Source: Parvularcula sp964219355 (GTDB lineage: Bacteria; Pseudomonadota; Alphaproteobacteria; Caulobacterales; Parvularculaceae). Taken from it: 64,000 nucleotides of DNA. The stretch covers positions 1,178,001 to 1,242,000 of the forward strand of contig CAXPOZ010000001.1 of the NCBI GenBank assembly GCA_964219355.1. Reading direction: 5' to 3'. Made by a program: the position numbers and the translations under genes. The notes under the pieces are model-generated. The model saw only the letters and a program-made list of their open reading frames with translations, did not search any database and was not told the origin of the DNA. Shown here one piece after another: positions 32,582 through 40,953 of this stretch (position 1 is the first letter of the stretch; each line of letters starts with the position of its first letter).

Positions 32582-33329
32582 TCTTCTCGATCCGCTTTTC
32601 GACTTTCATCTTGGCGTTTGCTTTGGCGTTGCAGATACCCTCGTCACCGGTTTCGAGAACGAGACGCTCGCGCAGGTCATCCATCATGGAGTCAGCCGTC
32701 GCTTGAGCTTCGTCCTCTTCCATATCGGCATCAATCGTCATGTCAGAGGTGGTGATCGAGATCTTGTTCATCTCCGGGTCGGAGAAATTATAGGCGGCCA
32801 TCTTGATGCTGATGACGCGGGTCGCGTCCTCGCCGTCGGTTTTCTGAATTGAATCCTCACGGCGAACGACACAACCGGTCGGGCCCTGGAATTCTGAATT
32901 CGACAGCGCGCCGTCATCATCGATATCCATGGCCATCACCATGGATTTGGCGGCTTGATAACCTTCGCTGCCTTCGGGCGAAATTTCCTCAGCCGTGACC
33001 TTGCCGTCGCCATTCTTGTCGAGGCGGCCAAAGACATCGTCATCGGCCATCGACGGCGTGCCAGCGAAAAGCGCGAATGCACCGAGAGCACCTGCTGTGG
33101 CGCCAAAGGTTTTCCGGGGGTTCTTTTTGAAAGTCATGGACAGCTCCTTGAGGCGCGAAGGCGCCTGTTCTTCTTCTATCTGCTTTGCGTCCTCGATAAA
33201 GCCGCTGATGAAGGCGCGAACGACATCCGAAGCGGTCGTCTCCTGATCCTTGCAGATCTCCATGAAGTCACGTTTCTGGCTGTGGGGCAGCCTGACTTCG
33301 AGACTGTCGCTTTTCTTTTCGCGGCGCAT
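32556..33329 (-). CDS. RHH-domain/EF-hand protein with an internal second start
   Basis: The full frame gives 257 residues. Residues 8-47 (SLEVRLPHSQKRDFMEIC, then TTASDVVRAFISGFIED) look like a ribbon-helix-helix DNA-binding domain. Residues 65-95 (MTFKKNPRKT, GATAGALGAFALFAG, TPSMA) read as a normal signal peptide or a membrane helix. Two EF-hand loops follow: DKNGDGKVTAEE (104-115) and DIDDDGALSNSE (135-146). The Lys-rich C-terminus (KVEKRIEKTKEIEKSR) is probably coiled. GGAG stands seven bases before the first ATG, and AAGGAG stands six bases before the ATG of Met65 (33137). So a secreted 193-residue EF-hand protein may be made alone or in addition. Unrecognised as a whole. Confidence 0.75.
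   Translation of the reverse strand: MRREKKSDSLEVRLPHSQKRDFMEICKDQETTASDVVRAFISGFIEDAKQIEEEQAPSRLKELSMTFKKNPRKTFGATAGALGAFALFAGTPSMADDDVFGRLDKNGDGKVTAEEISPEGSEGYQAAKSMVMAMDIDDDGALSNSEFQGPTGCVVRREDSIQKTDGEDATRVISIKMAAYNFSDPEMNKISITTSDMTIDADMEEDEAQATADSMMDDLRERLVLETGDEGICNAKANAKMKVEKRIEKTKEIEKSR
33132..33150 (-). promoter_or_regulatory. internal ribosome binding site of the EF-hand frame
   Basis: On the minus strand AAGGAG is followed by CTGTCC and ATG (Met65 of the RHH/EF-hand frame). The residues after it form a complete export signal (Lys-rich start, hydrophobic core, SMA before DDD). This decides a second, possibly main, start at 33137. Confidence 0.6.
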
Positions 33330-33573
33330 TCATCTCTCCGGCAGTTCGGGGTCCGCAGGCGGACGTGTCCATGCCGCCATTCTACTCGTTTCAAGCCAAC
33401 CTGAAACCCGCCGGGACGCAAGCAAATTCCTGTCCGGACGCCCAGTACGTTATGGTTAGCGGGGGGTGAAGCGGCGTGTGCAAATGCTCATCAGCCCTTT
33501 CACCCTGTATCAGCCCTTCTTCTTTAAGACCCCGAACGGATCAGACTGAATCCTGTGGGGGGGCTGAAAGAGT

Positions 33574-34329
33574 ATGTCAGTGTTTGTGTTAGTACATGGG
33601 GCGTTTCATGGCCGGTGGTGTTTTCGGCGGCTAGTGAGCGCAATCGAGGCGCGGGGGCACCGTGCCATCTCAATTGATCTACCCGGACATGGTGATGATG
33701 AGCGCGATCCAGCGACCGTGACCATGGCTGATTATGTCGAAGCGGTGAGCGACACGATCAAAAGTGTCGAGCATGACAATCCATTTCTTGTTGGCCACTC
33801 GATGGCGGGCATGGTGATCTCACAGGTCGCTGAAGCCCAGGCCAATCGCCTCGCCGGTATGGCCTATATCGCGGCTTATCTGCCGCAGTCAGGCGAGAGT
33901 ATGATGGCCATTGAGGCCCGCAATCCGGCGCCTCGCATGGCAACGGCCGTCACCCCGGCGCCGGATCTGAGTCACGTTTTGATCAATCAGGAGCTGGCCG
34001 CGCCGATTTTCTATAATGACTGTGACGACACCGATATCCGCTTTTGTCAGGACCGCCTCAGCACGCAGCCGGGTGCGCCGTTCCTGACGCCGGTCACTCT
34101 GACTGAAGAAGAGTTCGGCAGCGTGCCGAAGGGCTATTTCCTGTGCGAGCAGGATCTGACGATCCCGACCGTCCTTCAGGAAGAAATGGTCGCCCGCCGC
34201 AATGATGTCGATGTCTATCGACTGGCGTCCGGGCACTCGCCGTTTCTCTCTCAGGTTGATGCGCTGGCGGACGGTCTGGTCGATTACGCACGTGACGTTC
34301 TTGTAAAGTCTGGCCGGGAAGCCGCCTAA
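33574..34329 (+). CDS. alpha/beta hydrolase
   Basis: A 251-residue alpha/beta-fold hydrolase of the esterase group related to plant methyl-salicylate/hydroxynitrile lyase-like proteins. The oxyanion strand is VFVLVHGAFHGRWCF, and the nucleophile is Ser76 in LVGHSMAGM. DLPGHGDD precedes it, and the His lies in ASGHSPFLSQ near the C-terminus. The acid is in EQDLTIP. There is no signal peptide, so it is cytosolic. The substrate is unknown. A lone gene, with 244 bases upstream and no recognised partner. Confidence 0.87.
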   Translation: MSVFVLVHGAFHGRWCFRRLVSAIEARGHRAISIDLPGHGDDERDPATVTMADYVEAVSDTIKSVEHDNPFLVGHSMAGMVISQVAEAQANRLAGMAYIAAYLPQSGESMMAIEARNPAPRMATAVTPAPDLSHVLINQELAAPIFYNDCDDTDIRFCQDRLSTQPGAPFLTPVTLTEEEFGSVPKGYFLCEQDLTIPTVLQEEMVARRNDVDVYRLASGHSPFLSQVDALADGLVDYARDVLVKSGREAA

Positions 34330-34397
34330 GCCCTTCCCAAGCAGGGCATATCCGTTACGTTCCGCCCGACTTCCGGTACGGGTAAGGAGTAGACCCA

Positions 34398-36989
34398 ATG
34401 CGTTTGATCTTCGGGCTGGCCGCTGTTGCGGCCTTGGGTGGTGTTGCGTCCGCGCAGACTTTCACAGGAACAGGGTCCGGAGCGCGCGCCTTCGAACAGC
34501 TCGATGACAAGCTGCCCACGCCGAATGTCTTTCGGGCCGCAACCGGTGAGCCGGGGCCAGCCTATTGGCAGCAGCAGGCCGACTACGTCATCGATGTCTC
34601 CCTTGATGAAGACAGGAAGCGCATTACCGGGTCGGAGACGATCCTCTACACCAACAATTCTCCGCATACGCTCCGCTACCTATGGGTCCAGCTTGACCAG
34701 AACCGGTTTGCCGTGGGCTCCTTGGCCCGGATGTCTGAGACATCTGCGACCAGCGGCTCGCGCCGTTCCGGCGGCAGCAGTTCGGACCGTCTCGCCTACG
34801 GCACGCTGGCCCGGCAGAATGCGCTGAAAGATGGCGATCACGGCTTCAAGATCGAAGCCGTTCTTGATCGGCGGGGCCGGGAGCTCGATCACACGATCGT
34901 AGATACGCATATGCGGATCGACCTGCCCGAACCGCTGCGTTCAGGCGATACGTTCGAACTCGACATCGACTGGACATTCAACATCATCGACGAGAGCGTC
35001 GTTGGCGGCCGCGGCGGCTATGAGTGCTTCCCCACAGGTGAAGCGCCGGATAATCAGGACAAGGATTGCATCTACTTCCTTGCGCAGTGGTTCCCGCGCA
35101 TGACCGCCTTTTCGGACTATGAGGGCTGGCACAACAAGGCTTTCCTCGGCCGAGGTGAGTTCACGCTCGAATTTGGCAATTACGATGTGTCGATCACGGT
35201 GCCTGCGGACCATATAGTCGCTTCAACCGGTGAGCTTCAGAACCCCAACGATGTTCTGACGGCAGAACAGCGCGACCGTCTCGAAGATGCAAAAGACTCG
35301 AGCAATCCGATCTTCATCGTGACCCCGGAAGAAGCGGCGGAGAACGAAAAAGAGGGTACGGATAATCGCCGCACATGGCGGTTTAAGGCAGACAATGTCC
35401 GTGACTTTGCCTGGTCCTCCTCGCGCAAATTCATCTGGGATGCGCAGGGATTTGAGCAGGAATGGGAGAATGCTGAGTATCAGTCAGTGATGGCGATGTC
35501 ATTCTATCCGAATGAGGCCGAGCCGATCTGGTCGAAATACTCGACAGAGAGTGTCATCCACACGATGGAAGTCTACTCGAAATTCTCTTTCCCATATCCG
35601 TATCCGACAGCGATCTCCGTGAACGCGTGGGAGCGCGGCGGGATGGAATACCCGATGATTACATTCAACGGGTACCGGCCGAATACGGAAGATGCGCCGG
35701 ATGGTGAGATCACCTATTCGCGCGGTATCAAATATGGGTTGATCGGCGTTATCATTCACGAGATCGGCCACATCTATTTCCCGATGACAGTGAACTCAGA
35801 TGAGCGTCAATGGACCTGGATGGATGAAGGGCTCAACACCTTCCTCGAATATGTTGCTGAACTGGAATGGGAAGAAAAATATCCTGCCTTCGGCGGCGAA
35901 GTGAATCTTCTCGACTACATTACGGGTTATATGACGAGCACGAACCAGGTGCCGATCATGACCCAGTCGGATTCGATTCTTCAATTCGGCCCGAACGCCT
36001 ATTCCAAACCTGCAGCTTCACTTGTTGTCTTGCGCGAGACAGTCCTAGGCCGAGAACTGTTCGATGCGGCGTTCCGGGAGTATTCCCGCCGCTGGGCCTT
36101 CAAACGTCCGACCCCGGCAGATTTTTTCCGTTCCATGGAAGAGACCAGCGGCGTCGATCTCGATTGGTTCTTCCGCGGCTGGTACTACACGACGGATCAC
36201 GTTGACATCGCAATCGCCGATATTCGTGAGTACCGGATTTCAACGCAGGATCCTGATATCGAATCCGAATTCGAGCGTGAGGAGCATTCAGAAACTCACC
36301 CCGAGCCGCTGGCGGTGAAACGCAACCGGGAAGAGGGGATCCGCACCCGTCTTCAGCGTCGTCGCAATCAGCTCTCTGATTTCTATACAGAACAGGATCG
36401 GTTCGAGCCGACCAACAAGGATCGCAACGACTATAAGAAATTCCTTGAAGGTCTTGATACGGCCGAACGCGCGATCTTCGACCGGGCGCAGGAAGAAGAT
36501 CCCTTCGTCTATTTCATGGACTTCCGAAATGTCGGCGGCCTTGTCATGCCAATCCCGCTGCTCATCACCTATGAAGGCGGCGAAGAGGAATTCATGATGA
36601 TCCCGGCCGAAATCTGGCGTCGCGATGCCGAGGGGGTGACGAAGCTCTTCATCACCGACAAGGCCATCGCGTCGGTTCAGATCGATCCCTATCATGAAAT
36701 TGCGGATGCGGACAAAAACAACAACAGCTTCCCGCGCAAGGTCACACGCTCACGCTTCGATCTCTATCGCTCTTCGGGGTCTTCGAATAACCAGATGGCA
36801 GATGCGCTGGTTGAACTTGATGAGGGCGAAAAAGGTGAAGCAGCTGAAGGGGAAGATGTTCCTCTGACGGATGAGCCGCGTGAAGAGGATCAGCCTGCCG
36901 CCACCGAGAATGAAGAAGATGCTGGCGACGGCGAGGATGAGGCAGAAGAGAATGACGATGAAGGCGCTTCGGATGACGAGGACCGCTGA
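34398..36989 (+). CDS. exported M1 family zinc metallopeptidase with acidic tail
   Basis: An 863-residue aminopeptidase-like protein. A short signal peptide (MRLIFGLAAVAALGGVASAQ) leads to an M1-type beta domain. The substrate motif GGMEYP is followed by the zinc site HEIGH (His454, Glu455, His458) with the third ligand Glu477, 19 residues later, in DEGLNTFLEY. After the catalytic and helical parts, the last 60 residues are extremely acidic (runs of Glu and Asp such as GEDEAEENDDEG). This is unusual for the family and looks like a disordered tail. The last 17 bases overlap the start of the next gene. Confidence 0.9.
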   Translation: MRLIFGLAAVAALGGVASAQTFTGTGSGARAFEQLDDKLPTPNVFRAATGEPGPAYWQQQADYVIDVSLDEDRKRITGSETILYTNNSPHTLRYLWVQLDQNRFAVGSLARMSETSATSGSRRSGGSSSDRLAYGTLARQNALKDGDHGFKIEAVLDRRGRELDHTIVDTHMRIDLPEPLRSGDTFELDIDWTFNIIDESVVGGRGGYECFPTGEAPDNQDKDCIYFLAQWFPRMTAFSDYEGWHNKAFLGRGEFTLEFGNYDVSITVPADHIVASTGELQNPNDVLTAEQRDRLEDAKDSSNPIFIVTPEEAAENEKEGTDNRRTWRFKADNVRDFAWSSSRKFIWDAQGFEQEWENAEYQSVMAMSFYPNEAEPIWSKYSTESVIHTMEVYSKFSFPYPYPTAISVNAWERGGMEYPMITFNGYRPNTEDAPDGEITYSRGIKYGLIGVIIHEIGHIYFPMTVNSDERQWTWMDEGLNTFLEYVAELEWEEKYPAFGGEVNLLDYITGYMTSTNQVPIMTQSDSILQFGPNAYSKPAASLVVLRETVLGRELFDAAFREYSRRWAFKRPTPADFFRSMEETSGVDLDWFFRGWYYTTDHVDIAIADIREYRISTQDPDIESEFEREEHSETHPEPLAVKRNREEGIRTRLQRRRNQLSDFYTEQDRFEPTNKDRNDYKKFLEGLDTAERAIFDRAQEEDPFVYFMDFRNVGGLVMPIPLLITYEGGEEEFMMIPAEIWRRDAEGVTKLFITDKAIASVQIDPYHEIADADKNNNSFPRKVTRSRFDLYRSSGSSNNQMADALVELDEGEKGEAAEGEDVPLTDEPREEDQPAATENEEDAGDGEDEAEENDDEGASDDEDR

Positions 36990-37488
36990 TCATCGCGGGG
37001 AGGCGGGTCTCCGCCTCCTTCTGATCTCCGTTCTGACACTCCTTCTGGCCGTGCCCGCTTGGGCACACCGTCAGCCGGAGGTGGTTGGCACGCTCCTTCA
37101 CGACACGGAGAATGGCGCCCCGGTGACCAAGGTGACCTGGCGCTTTCATGCTCATGACGCGATGGGCGTGCTCGAGGCACTGCCCGAGGTGGGCGTCCCT
37201 AATCTGGATGATGAATCCCAGCTGATCGAGCTTGCGGGCTATGTCGCCTCATGGGTCGATTATTCAGGCGGCGAGGTTCTGACACTCGGCGCCGAGGTCG
37301 AAGGCAATTACGCCTATGTCTACCAGCTCATCCCCGGTCATGTGACGGTGACGAAGGCGGGTATTCTCTCTGATTATGATCCAGCCTGGTCAAACCTCAT
37401 CAATATCGAGGAGCCGGGCGGCAAGATCCATTCGGTGACCTTCACTGCTGATTACCCCCAAGGCACCGCGGCCGCCCTCGTTCATTAA
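36973..37488 (+). CDS. exported DUF6702-like protein
   Basis: A 171-residue protein with a signal peptide (LRLLLISVLTLLLAVPAWA). The mature part begins HRQPEVVGTLLHDTENG and has TKVTWRFHAHDAM, which resembles DUF6702 proteins found beside M1 peptidases. I start at the ATG at 36973, with AAGG eight bases ahead; this start lies inside the acidic tail of the M1 gene in another frame. The pairing with an M1 peptidase recurs in other bacteria in my recollection, which suggests a joint role, but no activity is known. Confidence 0.7.
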   Translation: MTRTADHRGEAGLRLLLISVLTLLLAVPAWAHRQPEVVGTLLHDTENGAPVTKVTWRFHAHDAMGVLEALPEVGVPNLDDESQLIELAGYVASWVDYSGGEVLTLGAEVEGNYAYVYQLIPGHVTVTKAGILSDYDPAWSNLINIEEPGGKIHSVTFTADYPQGTAAALVH

Positions 37489-37564
37489 CGCGGCGACAGA
37501 AAAGCATGGGCACACAAGCGGAACGTGGTAAGGGGATGTGGGAACACACCTTACGGGGGAAGTG

Positions 37565-38119
37565 ATGAAGCACCTCAAACTGACCGCTCTGCTCGCTAGC
37601 CTTTTTACGTTGACCGCTTTGCCTGCGCAGGCTGGGGAAGTTCGGCTCGGGGTTGCCAAGCACGACATTTCCGATCGGGAAAGCGGCTTTGATATCCAGT
37701 TCGAATATGTGTTCGGCAGGATGCCTGAATATTCGGGCCGCCGCTGGGGCATTCGCCCTTATCTCGTCGGCGTGACCAACACCGATGGCTATATCGATTT
37801 TGGCGGCGCCGGGCTCCAGCCAGAGATCGCCTTCCGCGAGAACTGGTTTGCCGAGTTCCAGCTCGGGGTCGTTGGGCATAATGGCCGGACCGAGCTACCG
37901 CCCGCCAACATGCCGGTCGAGCGCCAGCGTATTCTGGATACGGAGCGCACCTATGGCTGTGACGCGCTGTTCCATCTGGCGCCCGCGATCGGCCGCAAGG
38001 TCAGCGAGAATATGAGCGTCGCCTTTTATTGGGAGCACCTCAGCCACGGGCAGGTTTTCTGCTCAGGCAAGAATGAGGGTCTCGACAATTTCGGCGTCAG
38101 GGTCGGCTATCAGTTCTAG
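37565..38119 (+). CDS. PagL-like lipid A 3-O-deacylase
   Basis: A 184-residue outer membrane beta-barrel protein. Signal peptide MKHLKLTALLASLFTLTALPAQA. The sequence alternates polar and aromatic/hydrophobic residues and ends in Phe (VRVGYQF), as barrel proteins do. The catalytic triad of PagL is matched by His158 and Ser160 in FYWEHLSHG and by Glu171 in GKNEGLDNFG. PagL removes the 3-O acyl chain of lipid A and changes the outer leaflet. GGGGA stands ahead of the ATG. It is the third gene in a row after the M1 peptidase and the DUF6702-like gene, with 76 bases before it. Confidence 0.75.
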   Translation: MKHLKLTALLASLFTLTALPAQAGEVRLGVAKHDISDRESGFDIQFEYVFGRMPEYSGRRWGIRPYLVGVTNTDGYIDFGGAGLQPEIAFRENWFAEFQLGVVGHNGRTELPPANMPVERQRILDTERTYGCDALFHLAPAIGRKVSENMSVAFYWEHLSHGQVFCSGKNEGLDNFGVRVGYQF

Positions 38120-38139
38120 CGAGTATACGGGTTTTCTAG

Positions 38140-39036
38140 GTGATAGGCTTAGAACTCGCCGCAGCATTAATTTTAGTGGCTGGTGGAGTCGGATATCTGC
38201 TGGGCGCTCACGTTGGCAGCTCTAAGGGACAAGCGCTGGCCAAGGATGTGCCCGTTCCCGATGATGAGGCTAAGCCCTCCTACGTTGTCGAGGTGCGTGT
38301 CGCGAAGGATCCAGAGCTTTTCGATCAGAGCAAGGAAGTATTTGCTGAAGTTGATGTTGCAGAGAGCACAACGCAGGGAGATACGGATGATTGGGAGGGC
38401 TGGTTCCCTGATACTGAGCAAGCAAAACGAATCGATTGCCGCTTGTTGATTGATTATACGGGATCTGAAGGAAAAAGAACTAATCGGATTATCAATGTAC
38501 AGAGGTTCGTACCATATGGCGACTCGGTTATGGTGCTTGCTAGATGCGAGTTGCGTAAAGCAAACAGAACCTTCATCGTCGAACGCATGAATTCATGCGC
38601 GCTCGCCGATACGGGAGAGGTTGTGGAGGATGTTGGAGCATATTTATATTCTCTATACAAACAATCAACCTACTATACTGAAGATAAGCTTGCTGAAGAA
38701 TATGAAGATGAACTTCTGTTGTTATGGTATGTGAGTCGTTTGGATGGCCGAATGGTGAAGAAGGAAGCTTTAGTCATCGCCTCTGTATTCCAGGAGCTTA
38801 CAGGTGACGAGCGCTTAGATGACGGCTGCATTAGAAGGGTTGTAGGGTTGTACAACCCTCTAACAGTTGCAGTTTTTCAGCGGGTCGTAGGCAAGCTGGC
38901 GAAACGAAATGAGGAAGTCAGGCAAAAGCTTCTGGAAGGAGCGCAGAATATATTGAGCTGTAAGAAGACAATTAAGGCTAGCGAGCAAGAGGTTGTTGAC
39001 TACATAAAGGCACGATTTGAGCGCGAAGGTATCTAG
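38140..39036 (+). CDS. membrane-anchored WYL- and TerB-like domain protein
   Basis: A 298-residue protein. Residues 4-22 (LELAAALILVAGGVGYLLG) are a single membrane helix. Residues 98-152 (IDCRLLIDYTGSEGKRTNR to VMVLARCELRKANRTFIVERM) match the WYL ligand-binding fold: a strand, a basic turn, LxARCxLRxxxRTFxxxR. Residues 190-293 are helical (LLLLWYVSRLDGRMVKKEALVI, FQRVVGKLAKRN, YIKARFE) and resemble a TerB-like domain, which carries acidic metal-binding sites. GTG is the start; a clear ribosome site is lacking. Its codons are clearly A+T-rich against the region, so it is likely foreign. Both domain calls are by eye and need profile searches. Confidence 0.6.
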   Translation: MIGLELAAALILVAGGVGYLLGAHVGSSKGQALAKDVPVPDDEAKPSYVVEVRVAKDPELFDQSKEVFAEVDVAESTTQGDTDDWEGWFPDTEQAKRIDCRLLIDYTGSEGKRTNRIINVQRFVPYGDSVMVLARCELRKANRTFIVERMNSCALADTGEVVEDVGAYLYSLYKQSTYYTEDKLAEEYEDELLLLWYVSRLDGRMVKKEALVIASVFQELTGDERLDDGCIRRVVGLYNPLTVAVFQRVVGKLAKRNEEVRQKLLEGAQNILSCKKTIKASEQEVVDYIKARFEREGI

Positions 39037-39076
39037 GTACAAATCCAATAAGCGAATCCCGCGAGCGGGCGTGGTG

Positions 39077-40129
39077 TCAGACGCAGTCCGGTGTCTTCGG
39101 ACTTGATTTCTCCGGGATGCCCTCATGGATGTCATAGGTGCCGTCTTTTTCGCGCCACTCATCAAAGCTTAGGCCCTCATCGATCCCGCGGACGCAATAG
39201 GCGCGCATTTCAGCGGCGGCCTCGTCATTGTCTTTGAGGATATCCGTATAGGGAATGGGCTTCTGGATACGGATACGGAACGTCTTGCCGGCCTTGTTCA
39301 GCAGCTCATGGAACAGCGTCATGTCGCGCAGCTCCTCATTGACGTTCCACAGCCAGTAATAAAGCCAGCTATTGCGCGATTTGATATTGGCCGGGACGAC
39401 CGGCACCTTATAGCGCTTGGCGAGCGCCGCGACGGTCGTCTGCCAGACGCGCTCATGCAGGACCTTGTCCTTGTCCATATAGGCAAGGCGTCCGGCGGGG
39501 AAGAGGATGATCGCCCGCCCGCCCTCAAAGGCGGCGTTCGAGGCTTTCAGTGTCTCGCGGGATTTGGCGCGGGTCTTTTTGTCCTCACGCCACTCAACCG
39601 GGATTAACTTGTCCGTCAGCAGAGGATTAAGCCGCAAGGCATCGCCATTGACGAAGACGATGGCGTCAGAGCGCACATCGACAATCGCGTCGTGCACGGC
39701 GAGCCCGTCAGCAATGCCGGTGGGATGGTTCATCGTCAGGATAAAGGCGCCGTCGCGCGGCAGGTGCTCGAGCCCCTCGACATCCAGCGTCATGTTCAGA
39801 AGGCCCGAGGCATAGCCGAAGGCTTCTTTTGCCCGCCAGCGTCCGGCGGTGTCGACCATCTTCTTGGCCGCCTTGTAATTGAGCAGCCAGTTGAAGAAAT
39901 GCCGGTAAAGTGGCCACAGCCGGGATTTCGACAGCTTGACCGCCCGCTCTTTGATCAGTGTATCAACAATGTGCGGGTGCTTGGCATCTCCGGGCGGCAC
40001 AAAATAGGGGCTGTTCTCCTGCCAATGCGCAATATCCCGGTCTTCCGGGGTTTGTTCCGGATAAAGCGGCTTGCCGTCAGCAGCCGGATATTGCGGGACC
40101 AGCGGTTGGTCAGGCAGGGTCTCAGCCAA
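39077..40129 (-). CDS. lysophospholipid acyltransferase (PlsC-like)
   Basis: A 350-residue acyltransferase of the PlsC/LPLAT group. The active-site motif is LTMNHPTGIADGLAVHD (His and Asp with five residues between them, one more than in the textbook NHx4D). The second motif is IILFPAGRLAYMDKD, where Gly-Arg lies in the glycerophosphate pocket. It has no clear membrane span. The substrate could be a lysophospholipid or ornithine lipid precursor. It is three bases downstream of rph and probably co-transcribed. Confidence 0.83.
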   Translation of the reverse strand: MAETLPDQPLVPQYPAADGKPLYPEQTPEDRDIAHWQENSPYFVPPGDAKHPHIVDTLIKERAVKLSKSRLWPLYRHFFNWLLNYKAAKKMVDTAGRWRAKEAFGYASGLLNMTLDVEGLEHLPRDGAFILTMNHPTGIADGLAVHDAIVDVRSDAIVFVNGDALRLNPLLTDKLIPVEWREDKKTRAKSRETLKASNAAFEGGRAIILFPAGRLAYMDKDKVLHERVWQTTVAALAKRYKVPVVPANIKSRNSWLYYWLWNVNEELRDMTLFHELLNKAGKTFRIRIQKPIPYTDILKDNDEAAAEMRAYCVRGIDEGLSFDEWREKDGTYDIHEGIPEKSSPKTPDCV

Positions 40130-40131
40130 TC

Positions 40132-40839
40132 TTATGCGGTCTCTTTTTGTTTTTGTGTCAGCTCATCACAGGCGCGGCGCGCAAGGCTGAGGAGGGTTGT
40201 GAACTGTTCCTCAGAGAACGGATCGCCTTCTGCCGTCCCCTGCACCTCGACGATGCCGCCGGAGCCGGTGAAAACGAAATTGGCATCGGCCTGCGCGCTT
40301 GAATCCTCATCATAATCGAGGTCGACAACCGGGCTGCCATTATAAAGCCCGCAGGAGATCGCTGCGACCGTGTCGGTGATCGGATCATTCTTGATGATGC
40401 CGTTCGACTTGGCCCATTCGACCGCCTGACGCAGCGCGACATAGGCGCCGGTGATCGAAGCCGTCCGTGTGCCGCCATCGGCCTGAATGACATCGCAATC
40501 GATCAGGATCTGGCGCTCGCCAAGGGCCTGCATGTCGACAACGGCGCGCAGGGAGCGGCCGATCAGGCGCTGGATTTCCTGCGTGCGCCCGCCAGGGCCC
40601 TTGTCGCGTTCGCGGCGGCCCCGTGTGTGGGTCGCGCGCGGCAGCATGTTGTATTCAGCCGTCACCCAGCCCTTGCCGGAATTGCGCATCCATGGCGGCA
40701 CGCTTTCGTCCCAGCTTGCCGTGCACAGCACATGGGTGTTGCCGAATTTGACGAGGCAGGAGCCCTCGGCGTAGCGGTTCACGCCGGTCTCGAAACTGAC
40801 CTCGCGCATTTCGTTGAAGCTGCGGCCGGAAGGGCGCAT
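40132..40839 (-). CDS. rph: ribonuclease PH
   Basis: Phosphorolytic 3'-5' exoribonuclease that trims tRNA 3' ends. The 235 residues begin MRPSGRSFNEMREVSFETG. They include EYNMLPRATHTRGRRERDKG and RTQEIQRLIGRSLRAVVD, then CDVIQADGGTRTASITGAYVAL, all invariant RNase PH signatures. The frame is open 33 codons upstream, but the conserved Met marks the start. Divergent from hrcA with 114 bases between them, a pairing found in most alphaproteobacteria. Confidence 0.96.
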   Translation of the reverse strand: MRPSGRSFNEMREVSFETGVNRYAEGSCLVKFGNTHVLCTASWDESVPPWMRNSGKGWVTAEYNMLPRATHTRGRRERDKGPGGRTQEIQRLIGRSLRAVVDMQALGERQILIDCDVIQADGGTRTASITGAYVALRQAVEWAKSNGIIKNDPITDTVAAISCGLYNGSPVVDLDYDEDSSAQADANFVFTGSGGIVEVQGTAEGDPFSEEQFTTLLSLARRACDELTQKQKETA

Positions 40840-40953
40840 GGGCATCTCCTCAATTCTTGGTGGGCCCGCATAGACGACCGCGTCGGCGCGGTCGAGGCAG
40901 ATCACTGCGGGCGTTGGCAAAAATCCGCGCGGCAGCATACATCACATCCTGAC

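Noticed and set aside
38140..39036. Part of a tellurite-resistance (ter) operon
   Set aside because: No other ter gene is nearby; only one TerB-like domain is suspected.
40840..40953. CIRCE element between rph and hrcA
   Set aside because: No GCACTC/GAGTGC inverted repeat found by eye.
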